Source: Rhodopirellula sp. SM50
Lineage (GTDB): Bacteria; Planctomycetota; Planctomycetia; Pirellulales; Pirellulaceae
Length of the DNA: 64,000 bases
NCBI RefSeq assembly: GCF_002289565.1
Contig: NZ_NTFY01000073.1
Location: 1-64,000, forward strand
Direction: 5' to 3'
Part shown: positions 46,528 through 56,279 of the stretch, piece after piece
How positions within the stretch are numbered: the stretch's first letter is position 1
Layout of the letters: every line of letters starts with the position of its first letter
The notes under the pieces: model-generated
Database searches by the model: none
Seen by the model: the letters and a program-made list of their open reading frames with translations, nothing else
Told to the model about the DNA's origin: nothing
Translations under genes and position numbers: made by a program

Positions 46528-47955
46528 TCAATGCGCAGCATGCACGGTTCCGTCCGGATGGACGTGCAGGCCGGGCTGCTCGCCGCTGGCTGTTTGCGAT
46601 TTCAAGACTCGATTTAACGATGCGGCGGAACTCTGGGCCAAATAGCTTCCGCGTGGAATGCTGCCGTCATTGGCGATCACAATCGACTGGCGGTCTTCAT
46701 GCAGGACATGAACCGGCAACTGTTTGAAGAGGTCACCGTTTTGACGGAACACATACGCCTCGGGGCCGTCTCGCACGACCGCTTCGGCGGGCACAACGAT
46801 GACGTCCTCAAACTGCTCGACCGGCACGCGAATCCTGGCCCGTTGGCCGGGGCGGAATCGCCAAACCAAGAACTGTTTTCCCGAATTCGTGTAGGCGTGT
46901 GACTGATTCGACAAAGGGATAAAGAAGTCGAAGGTGCGGCTATCAGGGTCGATTGAATTGGACAGGTGGCGAATGTGAAACGTTTGCTCGATCATGGGCC
47001 AATTGCCGGCTTTGTCCTCCGCAAACTCGATCTCGACGGGACGATTCTCCGCCGCCGCCTTCTCCAAGAACGAGGCTTCGCGTTTGAAGGCGTGTCCGAC
47101 CACGTACAGCGATTGGTGGTTCGATAACTTGGCGAGCAACTGGCCGGCTTGCACCTGCTGCCCCATCTCCACGCTCAATTCTTGAACTTCGTATGCCACG
47201 TCGCTCGCTGAAGTGGAATCTGTGATCAAACTGGCCTGCCGGACTTCGCTCTGTGTTTGGCCGACCGACGACGCATTCCCAACCAATGGCGGTGGAGCGG
47301 TGACTTCGATGGTTGAAACGAACTGCCCTTGTTGTTGAACGAGATCAATTTGTTCCGGACGCAAACCTCGCGTCAGCAAATCTTGCCGAGAAGATTGAAT
47401 GATTGCTCGCTGACGGCTCATGTCTGCTCGCAGTTCGATCAGCTTTGCCTTGGACACCGCACCCGTGCTAACGGCTCCAGACAAGCGGTCGATCTGTTCC
47501 TGGATGATGTCTGTTTCTTGGTTCGCCTTAAATAGCTGCGTCTGAGTGTTCTGCAAGTATTCGCTGAACAATTGAAGCGTGAACAGGGCATCGCCAGGAC
47601 CCATTGTGTCGCCCGGAAACGCATGGATCGCGGTCACGATGCCAACAGCAGGCGACGTCACACCCCGATCCGATAAACCGGGTCGATCCGCCACGACGCC
47701 GGGAATCGTGACTGATCGCCAGTACGCTTGCGGCTTCGCAGGAGCGGACGACAAGCCAAGGTTTTTCCTTGCTTGCTTGCTGATCTCAAGCACCGTTTGC
47801 TTTTCGGTAGACTCGCCCGAGGAGCTGGCTGTCGGCGTGTCGCTCACCTCTCTACTACCGAACAATTCTGCTCGAAAGAACCAAATCGCGGCGACAACGC
47901 CGATGATGATCACTGGCCCGACCAAGCCTTGCAAAATCGATAAGAAGTGTTTCAT
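46528..47955 (-). CDS. CusB-type efflux periplasmic adaptor
   Basis: This 475-aa membrane-fusion protein links the RND pump to the outer-membrane channel. The N-terminal helix is GPVIIIGVVAAIWFF. A lipoyl-like hairpin follows (VTSPAVGIVTAIHAFPGDTMGPGDALFTL), with coiled coil (QTQLFKANQETDIIQEQIDRL). The distal part includes GQRARIRVPVEQFEDVIVVPAEAVVRDG. The last residues (LHVHPDGTVHAAH) are His-rich. It is upstream of cusA. Confidence 0.9.
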   Translation of the reverse strand: MKHFLSILQGLVGPVIIIGVVAAIWFFRAELFGSREVSDTPTASSSGESTEKQTVLEISKQARKNLGLSSAPAKPQAYWRSVTIPGVVADRPGLSDRGVTSPAVGIVTAIHAFPGDTMGPGDALFTLQLFSEYLQNTQTQLFKANQETDIIQEQIDRLSGAVSTGAVSKAKLIELRADMSRQRAIIQSSRQDLLTRGLRPEQIDLVQQQGQFVSTIEVTAPPPLVGNASSVGQTQSEVRQASLITDSTSASDVAYEVQELSVEMGQQVQAGQLLAKLSNHQSLYVVGHAFKREASFLEKAAAENRPVEIEFAEDKAGNWPMIEQTFHIRHLSNSIDPDSRTFDFFIPLSNQSHAYTNSGKQFLVWRFRPGQRARIRVPVEQFEDVIVVPAEAVVRDGPEAYVFRQNGDLFKQLPVHVLHEDRQSIVIANDGSIPRGSYLAQSSAASLNRVLKSQTASGEQPGLHVHPDGTVHAAH

Positions 47956-48116
47956 TGTCTGGATCGTTCTCGACGGATTTTCAGCGGGCAGCACTAACCG
48001 GCAGCGAAAATCTGCACAGACTTCCGGCTAGACCGAGGTGGTGGATCGAATCTCTTGATGAGTTACGCTACGGAAAGGCAAGTGCGACACAGCCAAAGGA
48101 CGCGCGCACGCGTCCG

Positions 48117-48545
48117 CTACAGCCGAAGAGAGGCCGTGAGAAGGTAGATTGGCAGAGTCCGATAGCGATCCGGCGGATCACCGGTGCGGCATCGTGCACG
48201 AATGTCGACGGTGAGCGGTACAGAGCACACGCCCCATTCCGCCGAGTGGACCTCAAGCCCGATCGACCCAGAGGTTCGCGCCAACGACTGACCCGATGCC
48301 GCTAAATAGACGGCATCAGAATCGTGTTCGGCCGCTGGCGAGAGCGAGTCATTTGGCGATACTGAATCGCCTTCGTCAACATGCTCATGGTGATCGTCAT
48401 GGGCATGATCGTAACCGTGCAAATGCACATGCGGACGCAGACCATGACCGTCCGGCTCAGCCACACCGCTACCCGCGTGCGAATGAGGCAAGCATTGCCC
48501 CAGCACAAAGAAGGGAATCAGCAGTAGTGAAAGGAATCGGGTCAT
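48117..48545 (-). CDS. His-rich secreted protein
   Basis: This 142-aa protein has a signal peptide (MTRFLSLLLIPFFVLGQCLPHSHA) and a dense His/Asp segment (HVHLHGYDHAHDDHHEHVDEGD). The rest is low-complexity. It is the first gene of the cus operon. It probably buffers metal in the periplasm, by context. There is no recognised family. Confidence 0.7.
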   Translation of the reverse strand: MTRFLSLLLIPFFVLGQCLPHSHAGSGVAEPDGHGLRPHVHLHGYDHAHDDHHEHVDEGDSVSPNDSLSPAAEHDSDAVYLAASGQSLARTSGSIGLEVHSAEWGVCSVPLTVDIRARCRTGDPPDRYRTLPIYLLTASLRL

Positions 48546-48694
48546 CCCAATAGTCTATCAATCAATCCAGGATTTAGCTACAGCGATCCATCAAGCACCG
48601 GCGGGCGGGAATGGCCCCACCACCTTCACATCGTACGGCTCAATTTAGCGTGAGGTTGCATGCTTCGTCGCCGATGCGAAAAGGTAAGCCAGTT

Positions 48695-49819
48695 TCATTC
48701 ATTGACGATCTCACTTCGGATCGACGAGACATCGCCCGCTTTCGATTCCCAGACTAGAACCACTGGACCACCGCCTGTGACCGACGCGGCAAGCACGGGA
48801 TCGGATGCGCTGGTTGCGATGGTGACTGGATTCGTGGAGCCCGGCCGCAACAACAGCAGCTCACCTCCACGACGATCGACCCATGAGATGAAATCTCCAT
48901 CAGACGCAGCGACGATCGAGGGCTGTTCGCCGCGCCCGAGATATTTTTCTCGCTTCAAACCAACACCAGCCGAATAGACGCTTCGGTCGTGACGCCAAAC
49001 CGTTAGCAAATCGCCGTTTGAATTTGCAGCGATGTCCCCGCCATCCATCGGACATGCGTTCAATTGCCAGCTATCCAAACCAAGCTTCTCAGCGCTGCCG
49101 AAAGTCTGGCCATCGTCTTCAGACGTAGACACGTACATGTCACGATTGCCATCAATCAAATTTCGCCACATGACATGAACTGCGTTGCTCTGGTCAATCA
49201 CTACCGAAGGATGGCAACATTCACATACTGTGCCGGATGGCGAAGTGTAGACGTGAGCGTTTTTCTCCCAAGTCTTGCCCAGGTCTTTCGATCTCGCGCC
49301 ATAGACTTGTGTCTGACCATTGCGTAGATCAAGCCACGTGCAGAACAGCAGACCGTCGCGTCCAATCGCAAGGTCGTGCAATCCTTCGCGAGCCGATCTT
49401 GATTCATCGTTCACGTCCACCGCGTCCCGCCACGATTCACCGCCGTCGAGAGAACTCCATGCGAGTACGTTGCCGGTTTCGTGGCTAATGGCAGTGATGA
49501 CAACGTGATCATCGATCGCGACGATTCGCGGTCCTCGTCTCATTCCCAACGCCAGTTTTGGAACGTGACCAACCTTTGTTGGCGACGTGTACGTTCGACC
49601 TCGATCTGTGGATTTACAGCAGTAGATGGTCTCTCCCGCTCCAAACGTAACAACGATCGTTCCAGTATTACCGACAGCCACTTGCGGTTGCCGTATTCCA
49701 GGGATCGCACCTTCGGTTACGACGACCACTGGATCGGCGGCATTGGTGATGTCACCACCTACGAACAGGCACAGCGTTGCGAAAACACCGAGCATTGGGG
49801 GCAGAGCGAGGTAAGGCAT
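48695..49819 (-). CDS. Secreted BNR/sialidase-fold protein
   Basis: This 374-aa protein has a signal peptide (PYLALPPMLGVFATLCLFVGGDITNAA). It carries at least three Asp-box-like motifs (STDRGRTYTS, SLDGGESWRD, SEDDGQTFGS; SKDLGKTWEK is a fourth) of a beta-propeller. The motif TVCECCHPSVVID with paired Cys is conspicuous. The fold is that of sialidases, but catalytic residues were not checked, and many such proteins are not sialidases. The frame is open to 50197, but the signal peptide sets the start at 49819. Confidence 0.8.
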   Translation of the reverse strand: MPYLALPPMLGVFATLCLFVGGDITNAADPVVVVTEGAIPGIRQPQVAVGNTGTIVVTFGAGETIYCCKSTDRGRTYTSPTKVGHVPKLALGMRRGPRIVAIDDHVVITAISHETGNVLAWSSLDGGESWRDAVDVNDESRSAREGLHDLAIGRDGLLFCTWLDLRNGQTQVYGARSKDLGKTWEKNAHVYTSPSGTVCECCHPSVVIDQSNAVHVMWRNLIDGNRDMYVSTSEDDGQTFGSAEKLGLDSWQLNACPMDGGDIAANSNGDLLTVWRHDRSVYSAGVGLKREKYLGRGEQPSIVAASDGDFISWVDRRGGELLLLRPGSTNPVTIATSASDPVLAASVTGGGPVVLVWESKAGDVSSIRSEIVNE

Positions 49820-50235
49820 GTTTGTCCCTTGAGTTTTGCTTTGATCGCGCGTTGGCCATTCTACATGGATTTGATGTCGTGTGAATCTCCGCGGTCTCAA
49901 CGAATCATTCGTGCTTGATTCCAAGTTTCGGTTCCCACTCCATCGCACTCCAATACAGGACCATGTGGTCGCCCTAACAATTGACGTTATCTTTGCCCCC
50001 GCGCAGTACGTCGGCGTTGAAACGCCCGCTTCGCGCCCGGCATGCTTTCCCTTTGTCGTGGCCGATCGAACACCATGAGAGGCAAGACAGGTGCTAAACT
50101 TGTCAGAGGTAGTTCGGGTTTGCTGAATTGTTAGCTGAATTCGAAAACGACGAAGCGAATAGCGACGCTGCGAATGACGGTCTGCAATCGTTGGCAAATA
50201 TGTTTCTGTACTTCACTTCCTGAGCGATCCCTGTC
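49820..50235. other. Divergent intergenic region
   Basis: This 416-bp region lies between the leftward propeller gene and the rightward acetyltransferase-like gene. No gene or strong repeat is seen. Both promoters should lie here. Confidence 0.4.
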
Positions 50236-51450
50236 ATGCCTCATGAGAATCATGATTTCGTCACGAGGAAGGCCTCTGGCTTCCAATTCGCTATCGCTGG
50301 CAGGATTGAGTTCTTGAATGCGGATCACTGGGACAATGTGACTGCGGAGTCGTCTGTGTTCTTGAGTCGCCGGTACTTGAGCTCCACTCAGGATGAGTTC
50401 TCCGGGGAGATTGTTCGCGACTTCGCCATTGTCTACGACAAGGAGGACCCCGTAGCCGTAGTCGCGACCCAGACATTCGATGTCGTCGGAACTCAACTGA
50501 TTGGTAAGAATTCAGCGTTAATGCAGAATTTGCCCGAGCAATGGAAACGGAAGTCACTGTCACTGCTGAAGCGTCGGATCATGATGTGCGGCAATGTCCA
50601 TACCTGGGGGCCACATGGGGTTGCAATCGCAGCAGGCCAAGATCACCAGCGAGTTTGGCAGGGGATTGCCGATTGTCTGTATCGAGTCCGACGCGGAAAT
50701 CGACTCCATGGCCAGATCGACTATGTGATCGTCAAAGACCTTCTCGAATCTGATCCCTTAGATGCGTCGGCGTTGGAACCGTTTCGCTATCGATCGATGG
50801 AGACCGAACCGAACATGGTTCTTTCGCTCAAGCCACAGTGGCAGTCAATGGACGACTATCTGGGTAGTTTGACAAAGCGCTACCGCGCTGCGGCGAAGAA
50901 AGTCAAAAAACCATTCGATTGCGGCAGTCTTTCGGTGTCGCCGATTCAAAACCTGCGAGCCGAATCAGACCGAATCTTGGAATTGTACAAGGCCGTGGCG
51001 GAGAAGGCCGATGTCTGTTTGTTTGAGTTGAGCATCACGACGCTGCCCCGAATCGCCGAATCGCTGGATGAGGATTTTGAGACGATTGGGATCCGTGAAA
51101 ATGGATTGTTGATTGGATTCGTGACTGTTATTCGTGACGGCGAAACAGCAATTGGTTTCTACTTGGGCATGGACTACGAAGCAAACGCACGCTTGCCGGT
51201 CTACCACGCATTGCTGTTGGCCGTAATCGAACAAGCCATTCGTTGGCGATGCAAACGTATTTCGTTTGGACGAACGGCCTTGGAAGCCAAGAGTCGGTTG
51301 GGTTGCAAACCCGTAGCTGCTCACATTTGGGTCAGGCATCGTGTTCCTGTCCTCAACTTCGTCGTGCAGCAAATTCTGAAGAACGTCAATCACGATGAAC
51401 CGCCAGAGCGAAATCCGTTCAAGGATGCCAACGAGGAAACGCGACTTTGA
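50236..51450 (+). CDS. FemAB/GNAT-like acyltransferase
   Basis: This 404-aa cytoplasmic protein has a C-terminal BioF2-like acetyltransferase region: SLTKRYRAAAKKVKKPFD, then IGFVTVIRDGETAIGFYLGMDYEANARLPVYHALLLAVIEQAI. RISFGRTALEAKSRLGCKPV matches the FemAB-type tail. Such proteins transfer amino-acyl or acyl groups onto peptidoglycan, EPS or lipids. The substrate is unknown. The N-terminal half has no motif I recognise. Confidence 0.7.
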   Translation: MPHENHDFVTRKASGFQFAIAGRIEFLNADHWDNVTAESSVFLSRRYLSSTQDEFSGEIVRDFAIVYDKEDPVAVVATQTFDVVGTQLIGKNSALMQNLPEQWKRKSLSLLKRRIMMCGNVHTWGPHGVAIAAGQDHQRVWQGIADCLYRVRRGNRLHGQIDYVIVKDLLESDPLDASALEPFRYRSMETEPNMVLSLKPQWQSMDDYLGSLTKRYRAAAKKVKKPFDCGSLSVSPIQNLRAESDRILELYKAVAEKADVCLFELSITTLPRIAESLDEDFETIGIRENGLLIGFVTVIRDGETAIGFYLGMDYEANARLPVYHALLLAVIEQAIRWRCKRISFGRTALEAKSRLGCKPVAAHIWVRHRVPVLNFVVQQILKNVNHDEPPERNPFKDANEETRL

Positions 51451-51676
51451 TGTTTTCGACGCTGCGATTGTTTTGGGGTTTGTTGCTATCGGTGATTGCG
51501 AATGACGTGATGAAGGTTACAGGTTGCTGGACACACGGTGTCGCTACGATTTTAACGAAGTACTGGAGGACTTGCGCTTTGCCGCTGACATCATTCGCTG
51601 AATTCGCGGGCGACGTTGAGGTCGTCGTTTCGAACGATTGTGAATTTCCTCGGTTACGGTCTAGATGTGACGAAAG

Positions 51677-52528
51677 CTATCGATCTGCAAGTAACCGAAA
51701 GTACTCGTCCCAGCTTTGGTGGGGACGACCGGCGGCTTTCTCGAAATGGCTTTCATTGTTGCAAGCACCGCTTCGAATGCCTTCGTAGATTCCTGCGATA
51801 ATGCTACCCATGAAATCACCAAGTTCTTCGGCGCGGTCTTTTTGAAACTCAGCGACTGACATCTCGCGGTATGCCAAGTTGGTTCCGAAGGCGGTGTTCA
51901 AGTAGTCAGCCAACTGCTGTTGCGTAATGGCTTCGCCGTGCAGATTGTAGGTTTGGCCGTTGTGCTGCGATTCAATTAGCATCCGTGTGTACGCGAATGC
52001 CAACTCGCTGCGGGTCGTATAACCGCACAAGCCGTCGGCGGCACAGTTCGCGATTTCGCCGCGATCTTTGTAGGTTTCGATGTACTCGACGTCGGGTTCG
52101 ATGTAGATTCCGTTCCGACCGATCACCCAGTCAAGTCCGCTGTTGCGAAAGTCTTCTTCTGTTTGCCGATTGCTTTGCACAACAGGCGAGAATGCGGTGC
52201 TGTCTTCTGCGCCTTGAATACTGGTGTAGACGATTTTGCTCACGCCAGCTGATTTAGCCGCTTCGATCACGTTCCGGTGTTGAGCAATCCGTTTGTCCGG
52301 CGCATCCATTCCCGAGATCAGCAATACCGAATCAACTCCTTGCAGTGAGCGTTCAAGATCACTTCGCGAGTTGTAGTCTCCGGGCCGAATCTCGATGCCC
52401 AGCGATTCCGCTTTGCTGGGCGTTCGAGCCAGCCCAACAACATTCTCCTTACCGACAATCTCAACGGTGGCTCGAGCGATTTCTGAACCGAGCTTGCCGC
52501 TTGCTGCGGTCACGGCGATTTTTGTCAT
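51677..52528 (-). CDS. NmrA-like NAD(P)H:quinone oxidoreductase (QorB type)
   Basis: This 283-aa atypical short-chain dehydrogenase has a Rossmann start TKIAVTAASGKLGSEIARA. VVGLARTPSKAESLGIEIRPGDYNSRSDL and IVYTSIQGAE are typical of the QOR2/YtfG family. The C-terminal FRLLADR ends at the family length. It is likely a cytosolic quinone or azo reductase. It converges with the FemAB-like gene; the 226-bp spacer between them has no clear gene. Confidence 0.85.
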   Translation of the reverse strand: MTKIAVTAASGKLGSEIARATVEIVGKENVVGLARTPSKAESLGIEIRPGDYNSRSDLERSLQGVDSVLLISGMDAPDKRIAQHRNVIEAAKSAGVSKIVYTSIQGAEDSTAFSPVVQSNRQTEEDFRNSGLDWVIGRNGIYIEPDVEYIETYKDRGEIANCAADGLCGYTTRSELAFAYTRMLIESQHNGQTYNLHGEAITQQQLADYLNTAFGTNLAYREMSVAEFQKDRAEELGDFMGSIIAGIYEGIRSGACNNESHFEKAAGRPHQSWDEYFRLLADR

Positions 52529-52594
52529 GGAACATTCCTCGACTGTGTCGGAAGTATGAGCAGGTCTTGTTACTTGAGAACGAATGGGGGCGGC

Positions 52595-55333
52595 TTACTC
52601 AAGCAAATTCGCTACTTGCTCGGCGGAGTACTTGAACGTTTTAAAGGCAGGAGCAGGACCTTTGTAGCGAACGACGACATCCCCATCGGGCGCAACTTCC
52701 CAGACCCTTCTTCCCACCGTATCGGTCAGAAGAGTATTTCCATTGGGCAAGCGGCGAGCGCCGCCTTGAAAGGGAGCGAAAAAGTCTTTGTGTTCCCAGA
52801 ACCAGATTTGCTTCGCTTCAAACGCTCCAGGTTGCCCTAGGACGTAACGTCCATGATCAACAGCGGGACTGATCTCATGGACATTGCTAATTCCTTCCAA
52901 CTGCTGCTGGGCAGCAGCGGCTGCAGCTCCACCAGTTCCTACTCTCGCGATACCGCCCATGCCTGTATTGTTATTGAACACCAAGAGATTGCCGGCTCCC
53001 GGAAGTCCTTCGTCAACCCAGTTGGCGTCGTGTTGATTCTGGAAGAGCCGGTCTTTCTCCGCGCCCCTCGCGTAGGCAGCGGGATTACCGTATCGGAACA
53101 GCAGATCTCCCCCTTTGCCTCTTCGACCGCCTGCGGAGCCCGCGGCTTGTTCGATGGTCGTGCTGTGGTCGATCACCCAGATTTCGTTATAGATGAAGGA
53201 GCTAACAACGATCTGATCCATGCCTGGGTGATAGTCGATCGAATTCAAATGCTGCCGCACAGCACTCATTGGCGCATAGCTTTTTGGGAAGTGGCCATCG
53301 ATCTTTTCCGGATGATCAGCGATGACACCATAGTTGGCCGCTTTGGCATTTTGATCCTGAATAAGGTGGTCAATAAACCGCCAATACCAGACAAGTTCAT
53401 GGGAACCCTTTTCAAGGTTGGGTTTAATCTCCAACACTCCATCAGACCAGACCGTTTTCTTTTTGCCGGCCGACCAACCAGCCGCCGCCGCTTCTCTCGG
53501 GCTGATTTCTTCGTAGATCAAAACCAGGAGATTGCCGTTGGGTAGGGGCAAGAAATCGTGGTGAAAGGTGATTTTGTTCCCGTTAAAATGAATATCCTTG
53601 GCACTCAACTCCCAGACTGCTTGCCCAGTTGTGTCGGTGATCTGAAGAGTGTCGGTGGCGGCCACTGGCTGCCCCGCAACATATTTTCTATCCCTGATGC
53701 CAGTACGCAGCAGGCCACCGGATTTCAGTAGGTACGAGGTATGTCCCCCTCCGGTTAAATCGGTATCCCAGCGATGAGCGACCTTTCCCTCAGTATCGAG
53801 AAGCATTGCGTAATTAACGACATCGGTGGCGAGTTCATCCGCCTGGTGCCAAAACAGGTAACCTTGATACAGGTCGTCAGGCAAAGCCAGATCGATCGTT
53901 TCCATAACCGCCTCACCGATTGATGCGATTGTCGTAGTTTGTTTTGTCTGTCGACGACGTGTTTCTGCTACTCCGTCTGGTTCTGACACCGGTTCACGAA
54001 GTTCGCGTGCGACGGTGAGGTAGTAGTTTCTTGCGGTGGCATTGACCATGTTGCGGGCCAGCTTTGTCAGTGCGTCGGCTTTGACTTGCTTCGCATCGGC
54101 GTCCGCTTTGTCGATTGCCAGCAGATGGTCGGCAAGCTGCGCGGCCCACTGGTTGTCATCCTCCGCGAGTGCGTCTCTGGCTGCTTGCAGCAAGTTGTCC
54201 TTTCCGCCAGCGAGTTTGACCATTCGCTCGGCTTCGCCCTTGGGCGGCAGCGGAAACAGATTCGTCGCATTGCCATCGAACCAACCAAGGTAGCCGTTGA
54301 AGACCGTGCGGACGCCCCAATCTGGATGACCGTAGAACGGTTGCAGGTAATCCTTTTTGGCTAAATGCTTAGGCAGCTGTACGTACTCGACCAACTCGTC
54401 GGGTGTCAGACCTTTGTTAATGCCCTCGACGGTCTTGTCGTGAACGAATTGCACGGCGTCGCGGTAATCGGTCAGAACCTGATTGACCTGCTCTGTTCCG
54501 AGAATCGGATTCGTGTGACCGCCGACCAAGGCAATTGCGTCGTTGTCGGCCATTCTGCCAAGACTTTCCGCCCACAGTCGGACGTTGCGATTGGGAGTGC
54601 CGCGAATGGCATACAGGTTTGGAAACGATCGGTAGAAGTTGTCGCCGGCGAACAGGACTCTGCTTGCCGGATCCCAAACGAAGAGTCCATCGTTCGTTTC
54701 ACCGGGCGCTGCAACGAGTTCGAGTTCCACACCGGCGACTTTGATCGTTTTGCGTTCGCCTTCCAGAAAGTGAGTCGGATTCGTTGCCTGGCTGGATGAG
54801 AATACTTCTCCGCCACGTTTCGGATAGCGAACCGGCGCAACACCGTTGTTGATACGCTGCTCCAGCGGCAGTTTAAATCCTGCTTGCCTCGCGCCTCGCA
54901 CATTCTGGTAGGTCAGTCCGCCGGCCTTCCACGGGCGAGCCTCACTTCCGAAGTTTACGTGCGCCCAGATTTGCGGGCGCTCGGGGCCCAGAAACACGGG
55001 TGCTCCGCCAGTGTGGTCTCCGTGCGAGTGAGTGTAGATGATGGCCTTGACCGGCATGTCGGTGATCTCACGAAACTTCTTTGCAATTCGTTCTGCGGCT
55101 TCACCCATCATTCCTGTATCAATGATAACGACACCGTCATCACCAACGACCATCGAGACGTTGGAGACGCTGTACCCAACAGCGACGTAGACATTGTCAG
55201 CAACGTTGATGATTTGCTCAGTGAACTGCGCGTTCTGATTTCTAAGCCGCTGCGTTGCGTCGTTCGCTTCCTGGGCGTGAAGTAGACTCGTACCGAGGGC
55301 CAAGAGGCAGAGCGTAGCGATGAGCTTTTTCAC
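52595..55333 (-). CDS. Secreted alkyl-sulfatase-like MBL / arylsulfotransferase fusion
   Basis: This 912-aa protein has a signal peptide (MKKLIATLCLLALGTSLLHAQ). Residues about 40-290 are a metallo-beta-lactamase domain with HxHxDH at 102-107 (THSHGDHTGG), E212, D231 and H273 as likely further ligands. YLQPFYGHPDWG...YLGWFDGN (about 329-355) matches the dimerisation region of SdsA/BDS1 alkyl sulfatases. The usual SCP2-like C-terminal domain is replaced. From about 480 to 912 there is an arylsulfotransferase (ASST) propeller, with HHDFLPLPNGN (591-601), QHLNSIDYHPG (H696), FIYNEIWVIDHST and NQHDANWV (H768). One frame runs through both halves. Sulfate-ester hydrolysis plus sulfate transfer is inferred. 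Confidence 0.9.
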   Translation of the reverse strand: MKKLIATLCLLALGTSLLHAQEANDATQRLRNQNAQFTEQIINVADNVYVAVGYSVSNVSMVVGDDGVVIIDTGMMGEAAERIAKKFREITDMPVKAIIYTHSHGDHTGGAPVFLGPERPQIWAHVNFGSEARPWKAGGLTYQNVRGARQAGFKLPLEQRINNGVAPVRYPKRGGEVFSSSQATNPTHFLEGERKTIKVAGVELELVAAPGETNDGLFVWDPASRVLFAGDNFYRSFPNLYAIRGTPNRNVRLWAESLGRMADNDAIALVGGHTNPILGTEQVNQVLTDYRDAVQFVHDKTVEGINKGLTPDELVEYVQLPKHLAKKDYLQPFYGHPDWGVRTVFNGYLGWFDGNATNLFPLPPKGEAERMVKLAGGKDNLLQAARDALAEDDNQWAAQLADHLLAIDKADADAKQVKADALTKLARNMVNATARNYYLTVARELREPVSEPDGVAETRRRQTKQTTTIASIGEAVMETIDLALPDDLYQGYLFWHQADELATDVVNYAMLLDTEGKVAHRWDTDLTGGGHTSYLLKSGGLLRTGIRDRKYVAGQPVAATDTLQITDTTGQAVWELSAKDIHFNGNKITFHHDFLPLPNGNLLVLIYEEISPREAAAAGWSAGKKKTVWSDGVLEIKPNLEKGSHELVWYWRFIDHLIQDQNAKAANYGVIADHPEKIDGHFPKSYAPMSAVRQHLNSIDYHPGMDQIVVSSFIYNEIWVIDHSTTIEQAAGSAGGRRGKGGDLLFRYGNPAAYARGAEKDRLFQNQHDANWVDEGLPGAGNLLVFNNNTGMGGIARVGTGGAAAAAAQQQLEGISNVHEISPAVDHGRYVLGQPGAFEAKQIWFWEHKDFFAPFQGGARRLPNGNTLLTDTVGRRVWEVAPDGDVVVRYKGPAPAFKTFKYSAEQVANLLE

Positions 55334-56279
55334 GAGACTAATCCTTTGAACGGTGTTTGGTTAGATTCGTCTGCATCTTCCGCAGCCATCCCGGATCGGA
55401 ACAGATAGGCAACGCGTCCGATCCCACAGCCAGGTGATGATTCAGACCCGAAACGCATTTGTTTCGTCGTAAGAAAAAACCACGAAATGCCAGGCATGTA
55501 GCTGTAGGGTACAGGGTTCCGACTTCTCGTCAACAGTGACACGGCAATTGAAGTCAATTGAGGAAGATTTGCTACACCAAAAGCGCAGCAGAATCTGCTT
55601 GGCCACCATTGGACCATTTTCAGCAACGGGCTGTTCACCAGGGAGTTATGAATAACGAGCCGAAAACTATTCTGCGCAGGGGGACGTGACACTTGCCCAT
55701 GTCTTGCCGGGCCAATAGCTTCATAAAAGCCTCCCCCAGGGCGACATTGGCTGTTGAGTTCTCTGGTGTCCCGGGCACTAAAATGGGCCCCCTGTCGACT
55801 GGCGCACGCGTTATGGGCGTGGTCGCTGCGTCGCCGTTTCCTGGCGGTTGAAGGCTGCGCGAGGTAATTGCAGCCACTTTGGTATTTTGGAAGATTTTCT
55901 GGGATGCTTTCTGAAGAAGTCGTGTCTGCGAAGTTTTTTGGGATTTTCCTTCAAAAATCTGATGCCCCACCTAAAGTCACCGGGCTTCGCCCATCCGACA
56001 AAAACGAAATTCGGATTCACCGTCAACTGTCAATCGATCGAGTTCGACAACTTGGTGGTTCGGCAGCTGAAGTCCGACACACGGGTTGGTATGTTGCAGT
56101 CCAACGGTGAACCACGAACGCCGGCCGGCTTTTGCGAGAAGTTTCAGAAACTGAACGACGCTCCGGACGCCAACGATGGTCAGATCACGCTGCCAGTGAT
56201 TTCTAAACAGGAATCACGCAAATAGTGAATTTGAATGAACGTCACGGAAAATTGTCAACGAGTAAAGCAAGTTAAGAGA
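55334..56279. other. Long spacer upstream of the sulfatase cluster
   Basis: This 946-bp spacer has no confident gene. A plus-strand frame (55848-56225) ends with FDNLVVRQLKSDTRVGML and a charged tail. That C-terminal part (from about 56030) could be a fragment of a sugar-binding or hydrolase gene, but I cannot assign it. The divergent promoters of the fusion gene and the first sulfatase should lie here. Confidence 0.4.

Noticed and set aside
51447-51788. 113-aa plus ORF overlapping the FemAB-like stop
   Set aside because: Its second half is antisense to the QorB-like gene and it has no recognisable domain; only the short hydrophobic start hints at coding.
55635-55970. 111-aa minus ORF upstream of the sulfatases
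   Set aside because: It is compositionally odd, has no domain, and overlaps other equally open frames.
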